Assembly: GCA_964020085.1 (NCBI GenBank)
Contig: OZ026597.1
Coordinates: 8,830,210 to 8,894,209, forward strand
DNA length: 64,000 nucleotides
Direction: 5' to 3'
DNA from: Micromussa lordhowensis
Lineage: Eukaryota; Cnidaria; Anthozoa; Scleractinia; Lobophylliidae
Positions 1 through 12,700 of the stretch are shown in pieces. The stretch's first letter is position 1; every line of letters starts with the position of its first letter. The position numbers were made by a program, and so were the translations under genes. Below the pieces are notes generated by a model. That model did not search any database. It was not told where the DNA came from and saw nothing but the letters and a program-made list of their open reading frames with translations.

Positions 1-821
1 AAATCTCGATTTCGCCTCATAAACACAGTTTTCGCCGTTGCAAGATCTAAAGACTTCAAACGGCATACAGTTTTAGCTGCAAAGATGTGAAGACCTTAAA
101 ATGTACATTTGAGGCAGATTAAAGCTGAAATAAGAATTTTGGCTAAAAAATGCCATTTTAGCTCCTACAAGTTGAATGTAGGGCACTTTTCAGCCACATG
201 AAACTTGAAATGTAGATTTTTCGATCAAACACACAGTATTGCTTCTGTAAGATATAGAGACTCGATTTTGGCTGGAAAACACAGTTTTCGCACAGTTTTC
301 GTCGCTGCAAGATGACTGTAAAATACACATTTAGTCCAATACACTTGGATCTTCACTTGTTAGGCAAGTTAGACGTGAAATGTCGATTTTGGCTCAAAAA
401 CACAGTTTTCGCTGCTGCAAGATGTCAAGACTTCAAAATACACATTTAAACCAAATTCAAAGCAAAATGTCGTTTCTGCTCAAGAACTCAGTTTTAGCTT
501 TTACAAGCCGTATAGCCTTGAAATTGCTTATTTTACCCAAATGAACTTGAAATGCAGTTTCAGCTTCTGTGACATATAAAAGACTTGAAAGTGCACATTT
601 AAGCCAAATTGGACGTGAAATCTCGATTTCGCCTCATAAGCACAGTTTTCGCCGTTGCAAGATCTAAAGACTTCAAACGGCATACAGTTTTAGCTGCAAA
701 GATGTGAAGACCTTAAAATGTACATTTGAGGCAGATTAAAGCTGAAATAAGAATTTTGGCTAAAAAATGCCATTTTAGCTCCTACAAGTTGAATGTAGGG
801 CACTTTTAAGCCACATGAAAC

Positions 822-3063
822 TTGAAATGTAGATTTTTCGATCAAACACACAGTATTGCTTCTGTAAGATATAGAGACTCGATTTTGGCTGGAAAACACA
901 GTTTTCGCACAGTTTTCGTCGCTGCAAGATGACTGTAAAATACACATTTAGTCCAATACACTTGGATCTTCACTTGTTAGGCAAGTTAGACGTGAAATGT
1001 CGATTTTGGCTCAAAAACACAGTTTTCGCTGCTGCAAGATGTCAAGACTTCAAAATACACATTTAAACCAAATTCAAAGCAAAATGTCGTTTTTGCTCAA
1101 GAACTCAGTTTTAGCTTTTACAAGCCGTATAGCCTTGAAATTGCTTATTTTACCCAAATGAACTTGAAAGTGCAGTTTCAGCTTCTGTGACATATAAAAG
1201 ACTTGAAAGTGCACATTTAAGCCAAATTGGACGTGAAATCTCGATTTCGCCTCATAAACACAGTTTTCACCGTTGCAAGATCTAAAGACTTCAAACGGCA
1301 TACAGTTTTAGCTGCAAAGATGTGAAGACCTTAAAATGTACATTTGAGGCAGATTAAAGCTGAAATAAGAATTTTGGCTAAAAAATGCCACTTTAGCTCC
1401 TACAAGTTGTATGTAGGGCATTTTTCAGCCACATGAAACTTGAAATGTAGATTTTTCGATCAAAAACACAGTATTGGTTCTGTAAGATATAGAGACTCGA
1501 TTTTGGCTGGAAAACACAGCTTTCGCACAGTTTTCGTCGCTGCAAGATGACTTGAAATACACATTTAGTCCAATACACTTGGATCTTCACTTGTTAGGCA
1601 AGTTAGACGTGAAATGTCGATTTTTGGCTGAAAAACACAGTTTTCGCTGCTGCAAGATGTCAAGACTTCAAAATACACATTTAAACCAAATTCAAAGCAA
1701 AATGTCGTTTCTGCTCAAGAACTCAGTTTTAGCTTTTACAAGCCGTATAGCCTTGAAATTGCTTATTTTACCCAAATGAACTTGAAATGCAGTTTCAGCT
1801 TCTGTGACATATAAAAGACTTGAAAGTGCACATTTAAGCCAAATTGGACGTGAAATCTCGATTTCGCCTCATAAGCACAGTTTTCGCCGTTGCAAGATCT
1901 AAAGACTTCAAACGGCATACAGTTTTAGCTGCAAAGATGTGAAGACCTTAAAATGTACATTTGAGGCAGATTAAAGCTGAAATAAGAATTTTGGCTAAAA
2001 AATGCCATTTTAGCTCCTACAAGTTGTATGTAGGGCACTTTTCAGCCACATGAAACTTGAAATGTAGATTTCTCGATCAAAAACACAGTATTGGTTCTGT
2101 AACATATAGAGACTCGATTTTGGGTGGAAAACACAGTTTTCGCTGTTCCAACATGTTAAGACTTGAAAATAAAAATTTAATCCAAACTGGACGAATGTCG
2201 ATTTTGTCTAAAAACGCAGTTCTCGAAGCTGTAAGATGTAAAGACTATAAAATGCACGTTTGAGCCAAATTTCACGGGAAACGTTGATTTTCTCAAAAGG
2301 ACAGTTTCCATTTGCTGCTTGGCTCACTTGGACATCCACTTCCTTAAGCAAGTTATACGTAAAATTTCATTTTGGCTCGAAAACACAGTTGTCACTGCAA
2401 GAAAATCCTCTGAAACTAAAAACTAAAAACTGTAAAATGAAAAACAAAAAAGTAGGACATATAAGCCTAATTGGTTGTGAAATGTGCACATTTTGGGCAA
2501 ATTTGACTTGAAATCTTGATTTTTCTACAAAGCACAGTTTTCGTCGCTGTAAGATGCCTTGAAAATACACATTTAGTCCAATACACTTGGATCTTCACTT
2601 GTTAGGCAAGTTAGACGTGAAATGTCGATTTTGGCTGAAAAACACAGTTTTCGCTGCTGCAAGATGTCAAGACTTCAAAATACACATTTAAACCAAATTC
2701 AAAGCAAAATGTCGTTTTTGCTCAAGAACTCAGTTTTAGCTTTTACAAGCCGTATAGCCTTGAAATTGCTTATTTTACCCAAATGAACTTGAAATGCAGT
2801 TTCAGCTTCTGTGACATATAAAAGACTTGAAAGTGCACATTTAAGCCAAATTGGACGTGAAATCTCGATTTCGCCTCATAAACACAGTTTTCGCCGTTGC
2901 AAGATCTAAAGACTTCAAACGGCATACAGTTTTAGCTGCAAAGATGTGAAGACCTTAAAATGTACATTTGAGGCAGATTAAAGCTGAAATAAGAATTTTG
3001 GCTAAAAAATGCCATTTTAGCTCCTACAAGTTGAATGTAGGGCACTTTTCAGCCACATGAAAC
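822..3063 (+). repeat. Left higher-order repeat copy 1 (2242 bp)
   Basis: The block is short + short + long monomers (618 + 617 + 1007 bp). The next two copies repeat the same order and are 84 bp longer because their long monomer has one extra sub-unit. The 617-bp monomer before it (205-821) is an additional short copy, so three short monomers stand in a row at the left edge. Confidence 0.85.
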
Positions 3064-5389
3064 TTGAAATGTAGATTTTTCGATCAAACACACAGTATTG
3101 CTTCTGTAAGATATAGAGACTCGATTTTGGCTGGAAAACACAGTTTTCGCACAGTTTTCGTCGCTGCAAGATGACTGTAAAATACACATTTAGTCCAATA
3201 CACTTGGATCTTCACTTGTTAGGCAAGTTAGACGTGAAATGTCGATTTTGGCTCAAAAACACAGTTTTCGCTGCTGCAAGATGTCAAGACTTCAAAATAC
3301 ACATTTAAACCAAATTCAAAGCAAAATGTCGTTTTTGCTCAAGAACTCAGTTTTAGCTTTTACAAGCCGTATAGCCTTGAAATTGCTTATTTTACCCAAA
3401 TGAACTTGAAAGTGCAGTTTCAGCTTCTGTGACATATAAAAGACTTGAAAGTGCACATTTAAGCCAAATTGGACGTGAAATCTCGATTTCGCCTCATAAA
3501 CACAGTTTTCGCCGTTGCAAGATCTAAAGACTTCAAACGGCATACAGTTTTAGCTGCAAAGATGTGAAGACCTTAAAATGTACATTTGAGGCAGATTAAA
3601 GCTGAAATAAGAATTTTGGCTAAAAAATGCCACTTTAGCTCCTACAAGTTGTATGTAGGGCATTTTTCAGGCACATGAAACTTGAAATGTAGATTTTTCG
3701 ATCAAAAACACAGTATTGGTTCTGTAAGATATAGAGACTCGATTTTGGCTGGAAAACACAGCTTTCGCACAGTTTTCGTCGCTGCAAGATGACTTGAAAT
3801 ACACATTTAGTCCAATACACTTGGATCTTCACTTGTTAGGCAAGTTAGACGTGAAATGTCGATTTTTGGCTCAAAAACACAGTTTTCGCTGCTGCAAGAT
3901 GTCAAGACTTCAAAATACACATTTAAACCAAATTCAAAGCAAAATGTCGTTTTTGCTCAAGAACTCAGTTTTAGCTTTTACAAGCCGTATAGCCTTGAAA
4001 TTGCTTATTTTACCCAAATGAACTTGAAATGCAGTTTCAGCTTCTGTGACATATAAAAGACTTGAAAGTGCACATTTAAGCCAAATTGGACGTGAAATCT
4101 CGATTTCGCCTCATAAGCACAGTTTTCGCCGTTGCAAGATCTAAAGACTTCAAACGGCATACAGTTTTAGCTGCAAAGATGTGAAGACCTTAAAATGTAC
4201 ATTTGAGGCAGATTAAAGCTGAAATAAGAATTTTGGCTAAAAAATGCCATTTTAGCTCCTACAAGTTGAATGTAGGGCACTTTTCAGCCACATGAAACTT
4301 GAAATGTAGATTTCTCGATCAAAAACACAGTATTGGTTCTGTAACATATAGAGACTCGATTTTGGGTGGAAAACACAGTTTTCGCTGTTCCAACATGTTA
4401 AGACTTGAAAATAAAAATTTAATCCAAACTGGACGAATGTCGATTTTGGGTGGAAAACACAGTTTTCGCTGTTCCAACATGTTAAGACTTGAAAATAAAA
4501 ATTTAATCCAAACTGGACGAATGTCGATTTTGTCTAAAAACGCAGTTCTCGAAGCTGTAAGATGTAAAGACTATAAAATGCACGTTTGAGCCAAATTTCA
4601 CGGGAAACGTTGATTTTCTCAAAAGGACAGTTTCCAATTGCTGCTTGGCTCACTTGGACATCCACTTCCTTAAGCAAGTTATACGTAAAATTTCATTTTG
4701 GCTCGAAAACACAGTTGTCACTGCAAGAAAAACCTCTGAAACTGAAAACTAAAAACTGTAAAATGAAAAACAAAAATATAGGACATATAAGCCTAATTGG
4801 TTGTGAAATGTGCACATTTTGGGCAAATTTGACTTGAAATCTTGATTTTTCTACAAAGCACAGTTTTCGTCGCTGTAAGATGCCTTGAAAATACACATTT
4901 AGTCCAATACACTTGGATCTTCACTTGTTAGGCAAGTTAGACGTGAAATGTCGATTTTGGCTGAAAAACACAGTTTTCGCTGCTGCAAGATGTCAAGACT
5001 TCAAAATACACATTTAAACCAAATTCAAAGCAAAATGTCGTTTTTGCTCAAGAACTCAGTTTTAGCTTTTACAAGCCGTATAGCCTTGAAATTGCTTATT
5101 TTACCCAAATGAACTTGAAATGCAGTTTCAGCTTCTGTGACATATAAAAGACTTGAAAGTGCACATTTAAGCCAAATTGGACGTGAAATCTCGATTTCGC
5201 CTCATAAACACAGTTTTCGCCGTTGCAAGATCTAAAGACTTCAAACGGCATACAGTTTTAGCTGCAAAGATGTGAAGACCTTAAAATGTACATTTGAGGC
5301 AGATTAAAGCTGAAATAAGAATTTTGGCTAAAAAATGCCATTTTAGCTCCTACAAGTTGAATGTAGGGCACTTTTCAGCCACATGAAAC
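3064..5389 (+). repeat. Left higher-order repeat copy 2 (2326 bp)
   Basis: The block is short (3064) + short (3682) + long (4299, 1091 bp). The long member carries the 84-bp duplication at 4357-4524. It is nearly identical to copy 3. One visible difference is AAATATAGG here against AAAAATAGG in copy 3, in the A-rich part of the long monomer. Confidence 0.85.
4357..4524 (+). repeat. Tandem duplication of one 84-bp sub-unit
   Basis: Two adjacent 84-bp copies (4357-4440 and 4441-4524) begin CGATTTTGGGTGG and end GGACGAATGT, and I see no difference between them. Most long monomers have this unit once. The duplication shows directly that 84 bp is an exchangeable unit, and it keeps the reading phase because 84 is divisible by 3. 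Confidence 0.95.
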
Positions 5390-7715
5390 TTGAAATGTAG
5401 ATTTTTCGATCAAACACACAGTATTGCTTCTGTAAGATATAGAGACTCGATTTTGGCTGGAAAACACAGTTTTCGCACAGTTTTCGTCGCTGCAAGATGA
5501 CTGTAAAATACACATTTAGTCCAATACACTTGGATCTTCACTTGTTAGGCAAGTTAGACGTGAAATGTCGATTTTGGCTCAAAAACACAGTTTTCGCTGC
5601 TGCAAGATGTCAAGACTTCAAAATACACATTTAAACCAAATTCAAAGCAAAATGTCGTTTTTGCTCAAGAACTCAGTTTTAGCTTTTACAAGCCGTATAG
5701 CCTTGAAATTGCTTATTTTACCCAAATGAACTTGAAAGTGCAGTTTCAGCTTCTGTGACATATAAAAGACTTGAAAGTGCACATTTAAGCCAAATTGGAC
5801 GTGAAATCTCGATTTCGCCTCATAAACACAGTTTTCGCCGTTGCAAGATCTAAAGACTTCAAACGGCATACAGTTTTAGCTGCAAAGATGTGAAGACCTT
5901 AAAATGTACATTTGAGGCAGATTAAAGCTGAAATAAGAATTTTGGCTAAAAAATGCCACTTTAGCTCCTACAAGTTGTATGTAGGGCATTTTTCAGGCAC
6001 ATGAAACTTGAAATGTAGATTTTTCGATCAAAAACACAGTATTGGTTCTGTAAGATATAGAGACTCGATTTTGGCTGGAAAACACAGCTTTCGCACAGTT
6101 TTCGTCGCTGCAAGATGACTTGAAATACACATTTAGTCCAATACACTTGGATCTTCACTTGTTAGGCAAGTTAGACGTGAAATGTCGATTTTTGGCTCAA
6201 AAACACAGTTTTCGCTGCTGCAAGATGTCAAGACTTCAAAATACACATTTAAACCAAATTCAAAGCAAAATGTCGTTTTTGCTCAAGAACTCAGTTTTAG
6301 CTTTTACAAGCCGTATAGCCTTGAAATTGCTTATTTTACCCAAATGAACTTGAAATGCAGTTTCAGCTTCTGTGACATATAAAAGACTTGAAAGTGCACA
6401 TTTAAGCCAAATTGGACGTGAAATCTCGATTTCGCCTCATAAGCACAGTTTTCGCCGTTGCAAGATCTAAAGACTTCAAACGGCATACAGTTTTAGCTGC
6501 AAAGATGTGAAGACCTTAAAATGTACATTTGAGGCAGATTAAAGCTGAAATAAGAATTTTGGCTAAAAAATGCCATTTTAGCTCCTACAAGTTGAATGTA
6601 GGGCACTTTTCAGCCACATGAAACTTGAAATGTAGATTTCTCGATCAAAAACACAGTATTGGTTCTGTAACATATAGAGACTCGATTTTGGGTGGAAAAC
6701 ACAGTTTTCGCTGTTCCAACATGTTAAGACTTGAAAATAAAAATTTAATCCAAACTGGACGAATGTCGATTTTGGGTGGAAAACACAGTTTTCGCTGTTC
6801 CAACATGTTAAGACTTGAAAATAAAAATTTAATCCAAACTGGACGAATGTCGATTTTGTCTAAAAACGCAGTTCTCGAAGCTGTAAGATGTAAAGACTAT
6901 AAAATGCACGTTTGAGCCAAATTTCACGGGAAACGTTGATTTTCTCAAAAGGACAGTTTCCAATTGCTGCTTGGCTCACTTGGACATCCACTTCCTTAAG
7001 CAAGTTATACGTAAAATTTCATTTTGGCTCGAAAACACAGTTGTCACTGCAAGAAAAACCTCTGAAACTGAAAACTAAAAACTGTAAAATGAAAAACAAA
7101 AAAATAGGACATATAAGCCTAATTGGTTGTGAAATGTTCACATTTTGGGCAAATTTGACTTGAAATCTTGATTTTTCTACAAAGCACAGTTTTCGTCGCT
7201 GTAAGATGCCTTGAAAATACACATTTAATCCAATATACTTGGATCTTCACTTGTTAGGCAAGTTAGACGTGAAATGTCGATTTTGGCTGAAAAACACAGT
7301 TTTCGCTGCTGCAAGATGTCAAGACTTCAAAATACACATTTAAACCAAATTCAAAGCAAAATGTCGTTTTTGCTCAAGAACTCAGTTTTAGCTTTTACAA
7401 GCCGTATAGCCTTGAAATTGCTTATTTTACCCAAATGAACTTGAAATGCAGTTTCAGCTTCTGTGACATATAAAAGACTTGAAAGTGCACATTTAAGCCA
7501 AATTGGACGTGAAATCTCGATTTCGCCTCATAAACACAGTTTTCGCCGTTGCAAGATCTAAAGACTTCAAACGGCATACAGTTTTAGCTGCAAAGATGTG
7601 AAGACCTTAAAATGTACATTTGAGGCAGATTAAAGCTGAAATAAGAATTGTGGCTAAAAAATGCCATTTTAGCTCCTACAAGTTGAATGTAGGGCACTTT
7701 TCAGCCACATGAAAC
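5390..7715 (+). repeat. Left higher-order repeat copy 3 (2326 bp)
   Basis: The order and length match copy 2 (618 + 617 + 1091 bp), and the same 84-bp duplication is present at 6683-6850. It has a private TGTTCACATTTTGG where most copies have TGTGCACATTTTGG. It borders the core domain, whose first monomer begins at 7716. Confidence 0.85.
6683..6850 (+). repeat. Tandem duplication of one 84-bp sub-unit
   Basis: The same duplication as at 4357-4524 occurs one 2326-bp block later (6683-6766 and 6767-6850). It arose once and was then copied with the higher-order block. Confidence 0.95.
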
Positions 7716-8722
7716 TTGAAATGTAGATTTTTCGATCAAACACACAGTATTGGTTCTGTAAGATATAGAGACTCGATTTTGGCTGGAAAACACAGCTTTC
7801 GCTGTTCCAAGATGTTAAGACTTGAAAATAAAAATTTAATCCAAACTGGACGAATGTCGATTTTGTCTAAAAACGCAGTTCTCGAAGCTGTAAGATGTAA
7901 AGACTATAAAATGCACGTTTGAGCCAAATTTCACGGGAAACGTTGATTTTCTCAAAAGGACAGTTTCCACTTGCTGCTTGGCTCACTTGGACATCCACTT
8001 CCTTAAGCAAGTTATACGTAAAATTTCATTTTGGCTCGAAAACACAGTTGTCACTGCAAGAAAAACCTCTGAAACTGAAAACTAAAAACTGTAAAATGAA
8101 AAACAAAAAAATAGGACATATAAGCCTAATTGGTTGTGAAATGTGCACATTTTGGGCAAATTTGACTTGAAATCTCGATTTTTCTACAAAGCACAGTTTT
8201 CGTCGCTGCAAGATGCCTTGAAAATACACATTTAGTCCAATACACTTGGATCTTCACTTGTTAGGCAAGTTAGACGTGAAATGTCGATTTTGGCTCAAAA
8301 ACACAGTTTTCGCTGCTGCAAGATGTCAAGACTTCAAAATACACATTTAAACCAAATTCAAAGCAAAATGTCGTTTTTGCTCAAGAACTCAGTTTTAGCT
8401 TTTACAAGCCGTATAGCCTTGAAATTGCTTATTTTACCCAAACGAACTTGAAATGCAGTTTCAGCTTCTGTGACATATAAAAGACTTGAAAGTGCACATT
8501 TAAGCCAAATTGGACGTGAAATCTCGATTTCGCCTCATAAACACAGTTTTCGCCGTTGCAAGATCTATAAACTTCAAACGGCATACAGTTTTAGCTGCAA
8601 AGATGTGAAGACCTTAAAATGTACATTTGAGGCAGATTAAAGCTGAAATAAGAATTGTGGCTAAAAAATGCCATTTTAGCTCCTACAAGTTGTATGTAGG
8701 GCACTTTTCAGCCACATGAAAC

Positions 8723-9730
8723 TTGAAATGTAGATTTTTCGATCAAAACCACAGTATTGGTTCTGTAAGATATAGAGACTCGATTTTGGCTGGAAAACAC
8801 AGCTTTCGCTGTTCCAAGATGTTAAGACTTGAAAATAAAAATTTAATCCAAACTGGACGAATGTCGATTTTGTCTAAAAACGCAGTTCTCGAAGCTGTAA
8901 GATGTAAAGACTATAAAATGCACGTTTGAGCCAAATTTCACGGGAAACGTTGATTTTCTCAAAAGGACAGTTTCCACTTGCTGCTTGGCTCACTTGGACA
9001 TCCACTTCCTTAAGCAAGTTATACGTAAAATTTCATTTTGGCTCGAAAACACAGTTGTCACTGCAAGAAAAACCTCTGAAACTGAAAACTAAAAACTGTA
9101 AAATGAAAAACAAAAAAATAGGACATATAAGCCTAATTGGTTGTGAAATGTGCACATTTTGGGCAAATTTGACTTGAAATCTCGATTTTTCTACAAAGCA
9201 CAGTTTTCGTCGCTGCAAGATGCCTTGAAAATACACATTTAGTCCAATACACTTGGATCTTCACTTGTTAGGCAAGTTAGACGTGAAATGTCGATTTTGG
9301 CTCAAAAACACAGTTTTCGCTGCTGCAAGATGTCAAGACTTCAAAATACACATTTAAACCAAATTCAAAGCAAAATGTCGTTTTTGCTCAAGAACTCAGT
9401 TTTAGCTTTTACAAGCCGTATAGCCTTGAAATTGCTTATTTTACCCAAATGAACTTGAAAGTGCAGTTTCAGCTTCTGTGACATATAAAAGACTTGAAAG
9501 TGCACATTTAAGCCAAATTGGACGTGAAATCTCGATTTCGCCTCATAAACACAGTTTTCGCCGTTGCAAGATCTAAAGACTTCAAACGGCATACAGTTTT
9601 AGCTGCAAAGATGTGAAGACCTTAAAATGTACATTTGAGGCAGATTAAAGCTGAAATAAGAATTGTGGCTAAAAAATGCCATTTTAGCTCCTACAAGTTG
9701 TATGTAGGGCACTTTTCAGCCACATGAAAC
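8723..9730 (+). repeat. Representative 1008-bp monomer and its twelve sub-units
   Basis: This copy shows the internal structure well. Twelve CAGTTTT-like boxes occur in order: CAGTATTGG, CAGCTTTCG, CAGTTCTCG, CAGTTTCCA, CAGTTGTCA, CAGTTTTCGTCG, CAGTTTTCGCTG, CAGTTTTAGC, CAGTTTCAGC, CAGTTTTCGCCG, CAGTTTTAGCTG and CATTTTAGC. Most are followed by a GCAAGATG or GTAAGATG-type box and then GACTTGAAA, a TGCACATTTAAGCC-like stretch and a GACGTGAAATGTCGATTTTGGCTC-like link (variants). Twelve units of 84 bp give exactly 1008 bp, and clean 84-bp duplications elsewhere confirm the unit length. Spacing inside the monomer is uneven, widest between boxes 5 and 6, so single units have gained or lost bases. 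I infer that an ancestral 84-bp repeat diverged and that a 12-unit block then became the amplified monomer. Confidence 0.9.
9484..9491 (+). promoter_or_regulatory. TATA-box-like motif, one example of a repeated site
   Basis: TATAAAAG within GTGACATATAAAAGACTTG matches the eukaryotic TATA-box consensus and recurs once in nearly every monomer that keeps this unit. A second near-match, TATAAAATGC, lies elsewhere in long monomers. In AT-rich DNA such matches arise by chance, and no start site or transcript is visible. I record it only because repetition would give dozens of equal copies. Confidence 0.15.
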
Positions 9731-12700
9731 TTGAAATGTAGATTTTTCGATCAAAACCACAGTATTGGTTCTGTAAGATATAGAGACTCGATTTTGGCTG
9801 GAAAACACAGCTTTCGCTGTTCCAAGATGTTAAGACTTGAAAATAGAAATTTAATCCAAACTGGACGAATGTCGATTTTGTCTAAAAACGCAGTTCTCGA
9901 AGCTGTAAGATGTAAAGACTATAAAATGCACGTTTGAGCCAAATTTCACGGGAAACGTTGATTTTCTCAAAAGGACAGTTTCCACTTGCTGCTTGGCTCA
10001 CTTGGACATCCACTTCCTTAAGCAAGTTATACGTAAAATTTCATTTTGGCTCGAAAACACAGTTGTCACTGCAAGAAAAACCTCTGAAACTGAAAACTAA
10101 AAACTGTAAAATGAAAAACAAAAAAATAGGACATATAAGCCTAATTGGTTGTGAAATGTGCACATTTTGGGCAAATTTGACTTGAAATCTCGATTTTTCT
10201 ACAAAGCACAGTTTTCGTCGCTGCAAGATGCCTTGAAAATACACATTTAGTCCAATACACTTGGATCTTCACTTGTTAGGCAAGTTAGACGTGAAATGTC
10301 GATTTTGGCTCAAAAACACAGTTTTCGCTGCTGCAAGATGTCAAGACTTCAAAATACACATTTAAACCAAATTCAAAGCAAAATGTCGTTTTTGCTCAAG
10401 AACTCAGTTTTAGCTTTTACAAGCCGTATAGCCTTGAAATTGCTTATTTTACCCAAACGAACTTGAAAGTGCAGTTTCAGCTTCTGTGACATATAAAAGA
10501 CTTGAAAGTGCACATTTAAGCCAAATTGGACGTGAAATCTCGATTTCGCCTCATAAACACAGTTTTCGCCGTTGCAAGATCTATAAACTTCAAACGGCAT
10601 ACAGTTTTAGCTGCAAAGATGTGAAGACCTTAAAATGTACATTTGAGGCAGATTAAAGCTGAAATAAGAATTGTGGCTAAAAAATGCCATTTTAGCTCCT
10701 ACAAGTTGTATGTAGGGCACTTTTCAGCCACATGAAACTTGAAATGTAGATTTTTCGATCAAAACCACAGTATTGGTTCTGTAAGATATAGAGACTCGAT
10801 TTTGGCTGGAAAACACAGCTTTCGCTGTTCCAAGATGTTAAGACTTGAAAATAAAAATTTCATCCAAACTGGACGAATGTCGATTTTGTCTAAAAACGCA
10901 GTTCTCGAAGCTGTAAGATGTAAAGACTATAAAATGCACGTTTGAGCCAAATTTCACGGGAAACGTTGATTTTCTCAAAAGGACAGTTTCCACTTGCTGC
11001 TTGGCTCACTTGGACATCCACTTCCTTAAGCAAGTTATACGTAAAATTTCATTTTGGCTCGAAAACACAGTTGTCACTGCAAGAAAAACCTCTGAAACTG
11101 AAAACTAAAAACTGTAAAATGAAAAACAAAAAAATAGGACATATAAGCCTAATTGGTTGTGAAATGTGCACATTTTGGGCAAATTTGACTTGAAATCTCG
11201 ATTTTTCTACAAAGCACAGTTTTCGTCGCTGCAAGATGCCTTGAAAATACACATTTAGTCCAATACACTTGGATCTTCACTTGTTAGGCAAGTTAGACGT
11301 GAAATGTCGATTTTGGCTCAAAAACACAGTTTTCGCTGCTGCAAGATGTCAAGACTTCAAAATACACATTTAAACCAAATTCAAAGCAAAATGTCGTTTT
11401 TGCTCAAGAACTCAGTTTTAGCTTTTACAAGCCGTATAGCCTTGAAATTGCTTATTTTACCCAAACGAACTTGAAAGTGCAGTTTCAGCTTCTGTGACAT
11501 ATAAAAGACTTGAAAGTGCACATTTAAGCCAAATTGGACGTGAAATCTCGATTTCGCCTCATAAACACAGTTTTCGCCGTTGCAAGATCTATAAACTTCA
11601 AACGGCATACAGTTTTAGCTGCAAAGATGTGAAGACCTTAAAATGTACATTTGAGGCAGATTAAAGCTGAAATAAGAATTGTGGCTAAAAAATGCCATTT
11701 TAGCTCCTACAAGTTGTATGTAGGGCACTTTTCAGCCACATGAAACTTGAAATGTAGATTTTTCGATCAAAACCACAGTATTGGTTCTGTAAGATATAGA
11801 GACTCGATTTTGGCTGGAAAACACAGCTTTCGCTGTTCCAAGATGTTAAGACTTGAAAATAAAAATTTAATCCAAACTGGACGAATGTCGATTTTGTCTA
11901 AAAACGCAGTTCTCGAAGCTGTAAGATGTAAAGACTATAAAATGCACGTTTGAGCCAAATTTCACGGGAAACGTTGATTTTCTCAAAAGGACAGTTTCCA
12001 CTTGATGCTTGGCTCACTTGGACATCCACTTCCTTAAGCAAGTTATACGTAAAATTTCATTTTGGCTCGAAAACACAGTTGTCACTGCAAGAAAAACCTC
12101 TGAAACTGAAAACTAAAAACTGTAAAATGAAAAACAAAAAAATAGGACATATAAGCCTAATTGGTTGTGAAATGTGCACATTTTGGGCAAATTTGACTTG
12201 AAATCTCGATTTTTCTACAAAGCACAGTTTTCGTCGCTGCAAGATGCCTTGAAAATACACATTTAGTCCAATACACTTGGATCTTCACTTGTTAGGCAAG
12301 TTAGACGTGAAATGTCGATTTTGGCTCAAAAACACAGTTTTCGCTGCTGCAAGATGTCAAGACTTCAAAATACACATTTAAACCAAATTCAAAGCAAAAT
12401 GTCGTTTTTGCTCAAGAACTCAGTTTTAGCTTTTACAAGCCGTATAGCCTTGAAATTGCTTATTTTACCCAAATGAACTTGAAAGTGCAGTTTCAGCTTC
12501 TGTGACATATAAAAGACTTGAAAGTGCACATTTAAGCCAAATTGGACGTGAAATCTCGATTTCGCCTCATAAACACAGTTTTCGCCGTTGCAAGATCTAA
12601 AGACTTCAAACGGCATACAGTTTTAGCTGCAAAGATGTGAAGACCTTAAAATGTACATTTGAGGCAGATTAAAGCTGAAATAAGAATTGTGGCTAAAAAA

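Larger units (their letters stand above)
1..7715 (+). repeat. Left satellite domain, short/long monomer alternation
   Basis: After a 204-bp partial, monomers start at 205 (617 bp), 822 (618), 1440 (617), 2057 (1007), 3064 (618), 3682 (617), 4299 (1091), 5390 (618), 6008 (617) and 6625 (1091). The short monomers lack units from box 2 to box 6. Their joint reads CACAGTTTTCG twice in direct succession, as expected if two different 84-bp units recombined. Two short types alternate: one has CAAACACACAGTATTGCTTC (205, 822, 3064, 5390) and one has CAAAAACACAGTATTGG (1440, 3682, 6008). The repeating block is therefore short-short-long. Long monomers here have AACATG at box 2 where the core has AAGATG. 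Confidence 0.9.

Noticed and set aside
7919..8170. 83-codon open frame repeated about 50 times, plus the 68-codon frame before it
   Set aside because: Both begin with TTG, not ATG, in a eukaryotic setting. They are kept open only because the repeat units are multiples of 3. There is no protein family likeness.
8936..8955. CENP-B-box-like stretch around TTTCACGGGAAACGTTG
   Set aside because: Of the nine essential positions of the CENP-B box only about six fit. The CGGG at the end is CGTT. Too weak to claim.
9365..9592. 75-codon minus-strand frame with ATG, repeated in most monomers
   Set aside because: It has an ATG but is pure satellite sequence, shifts or truncates with single-base indels (43462-43734, 45567-45749), and shows no domain. 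Not listed as a gene.
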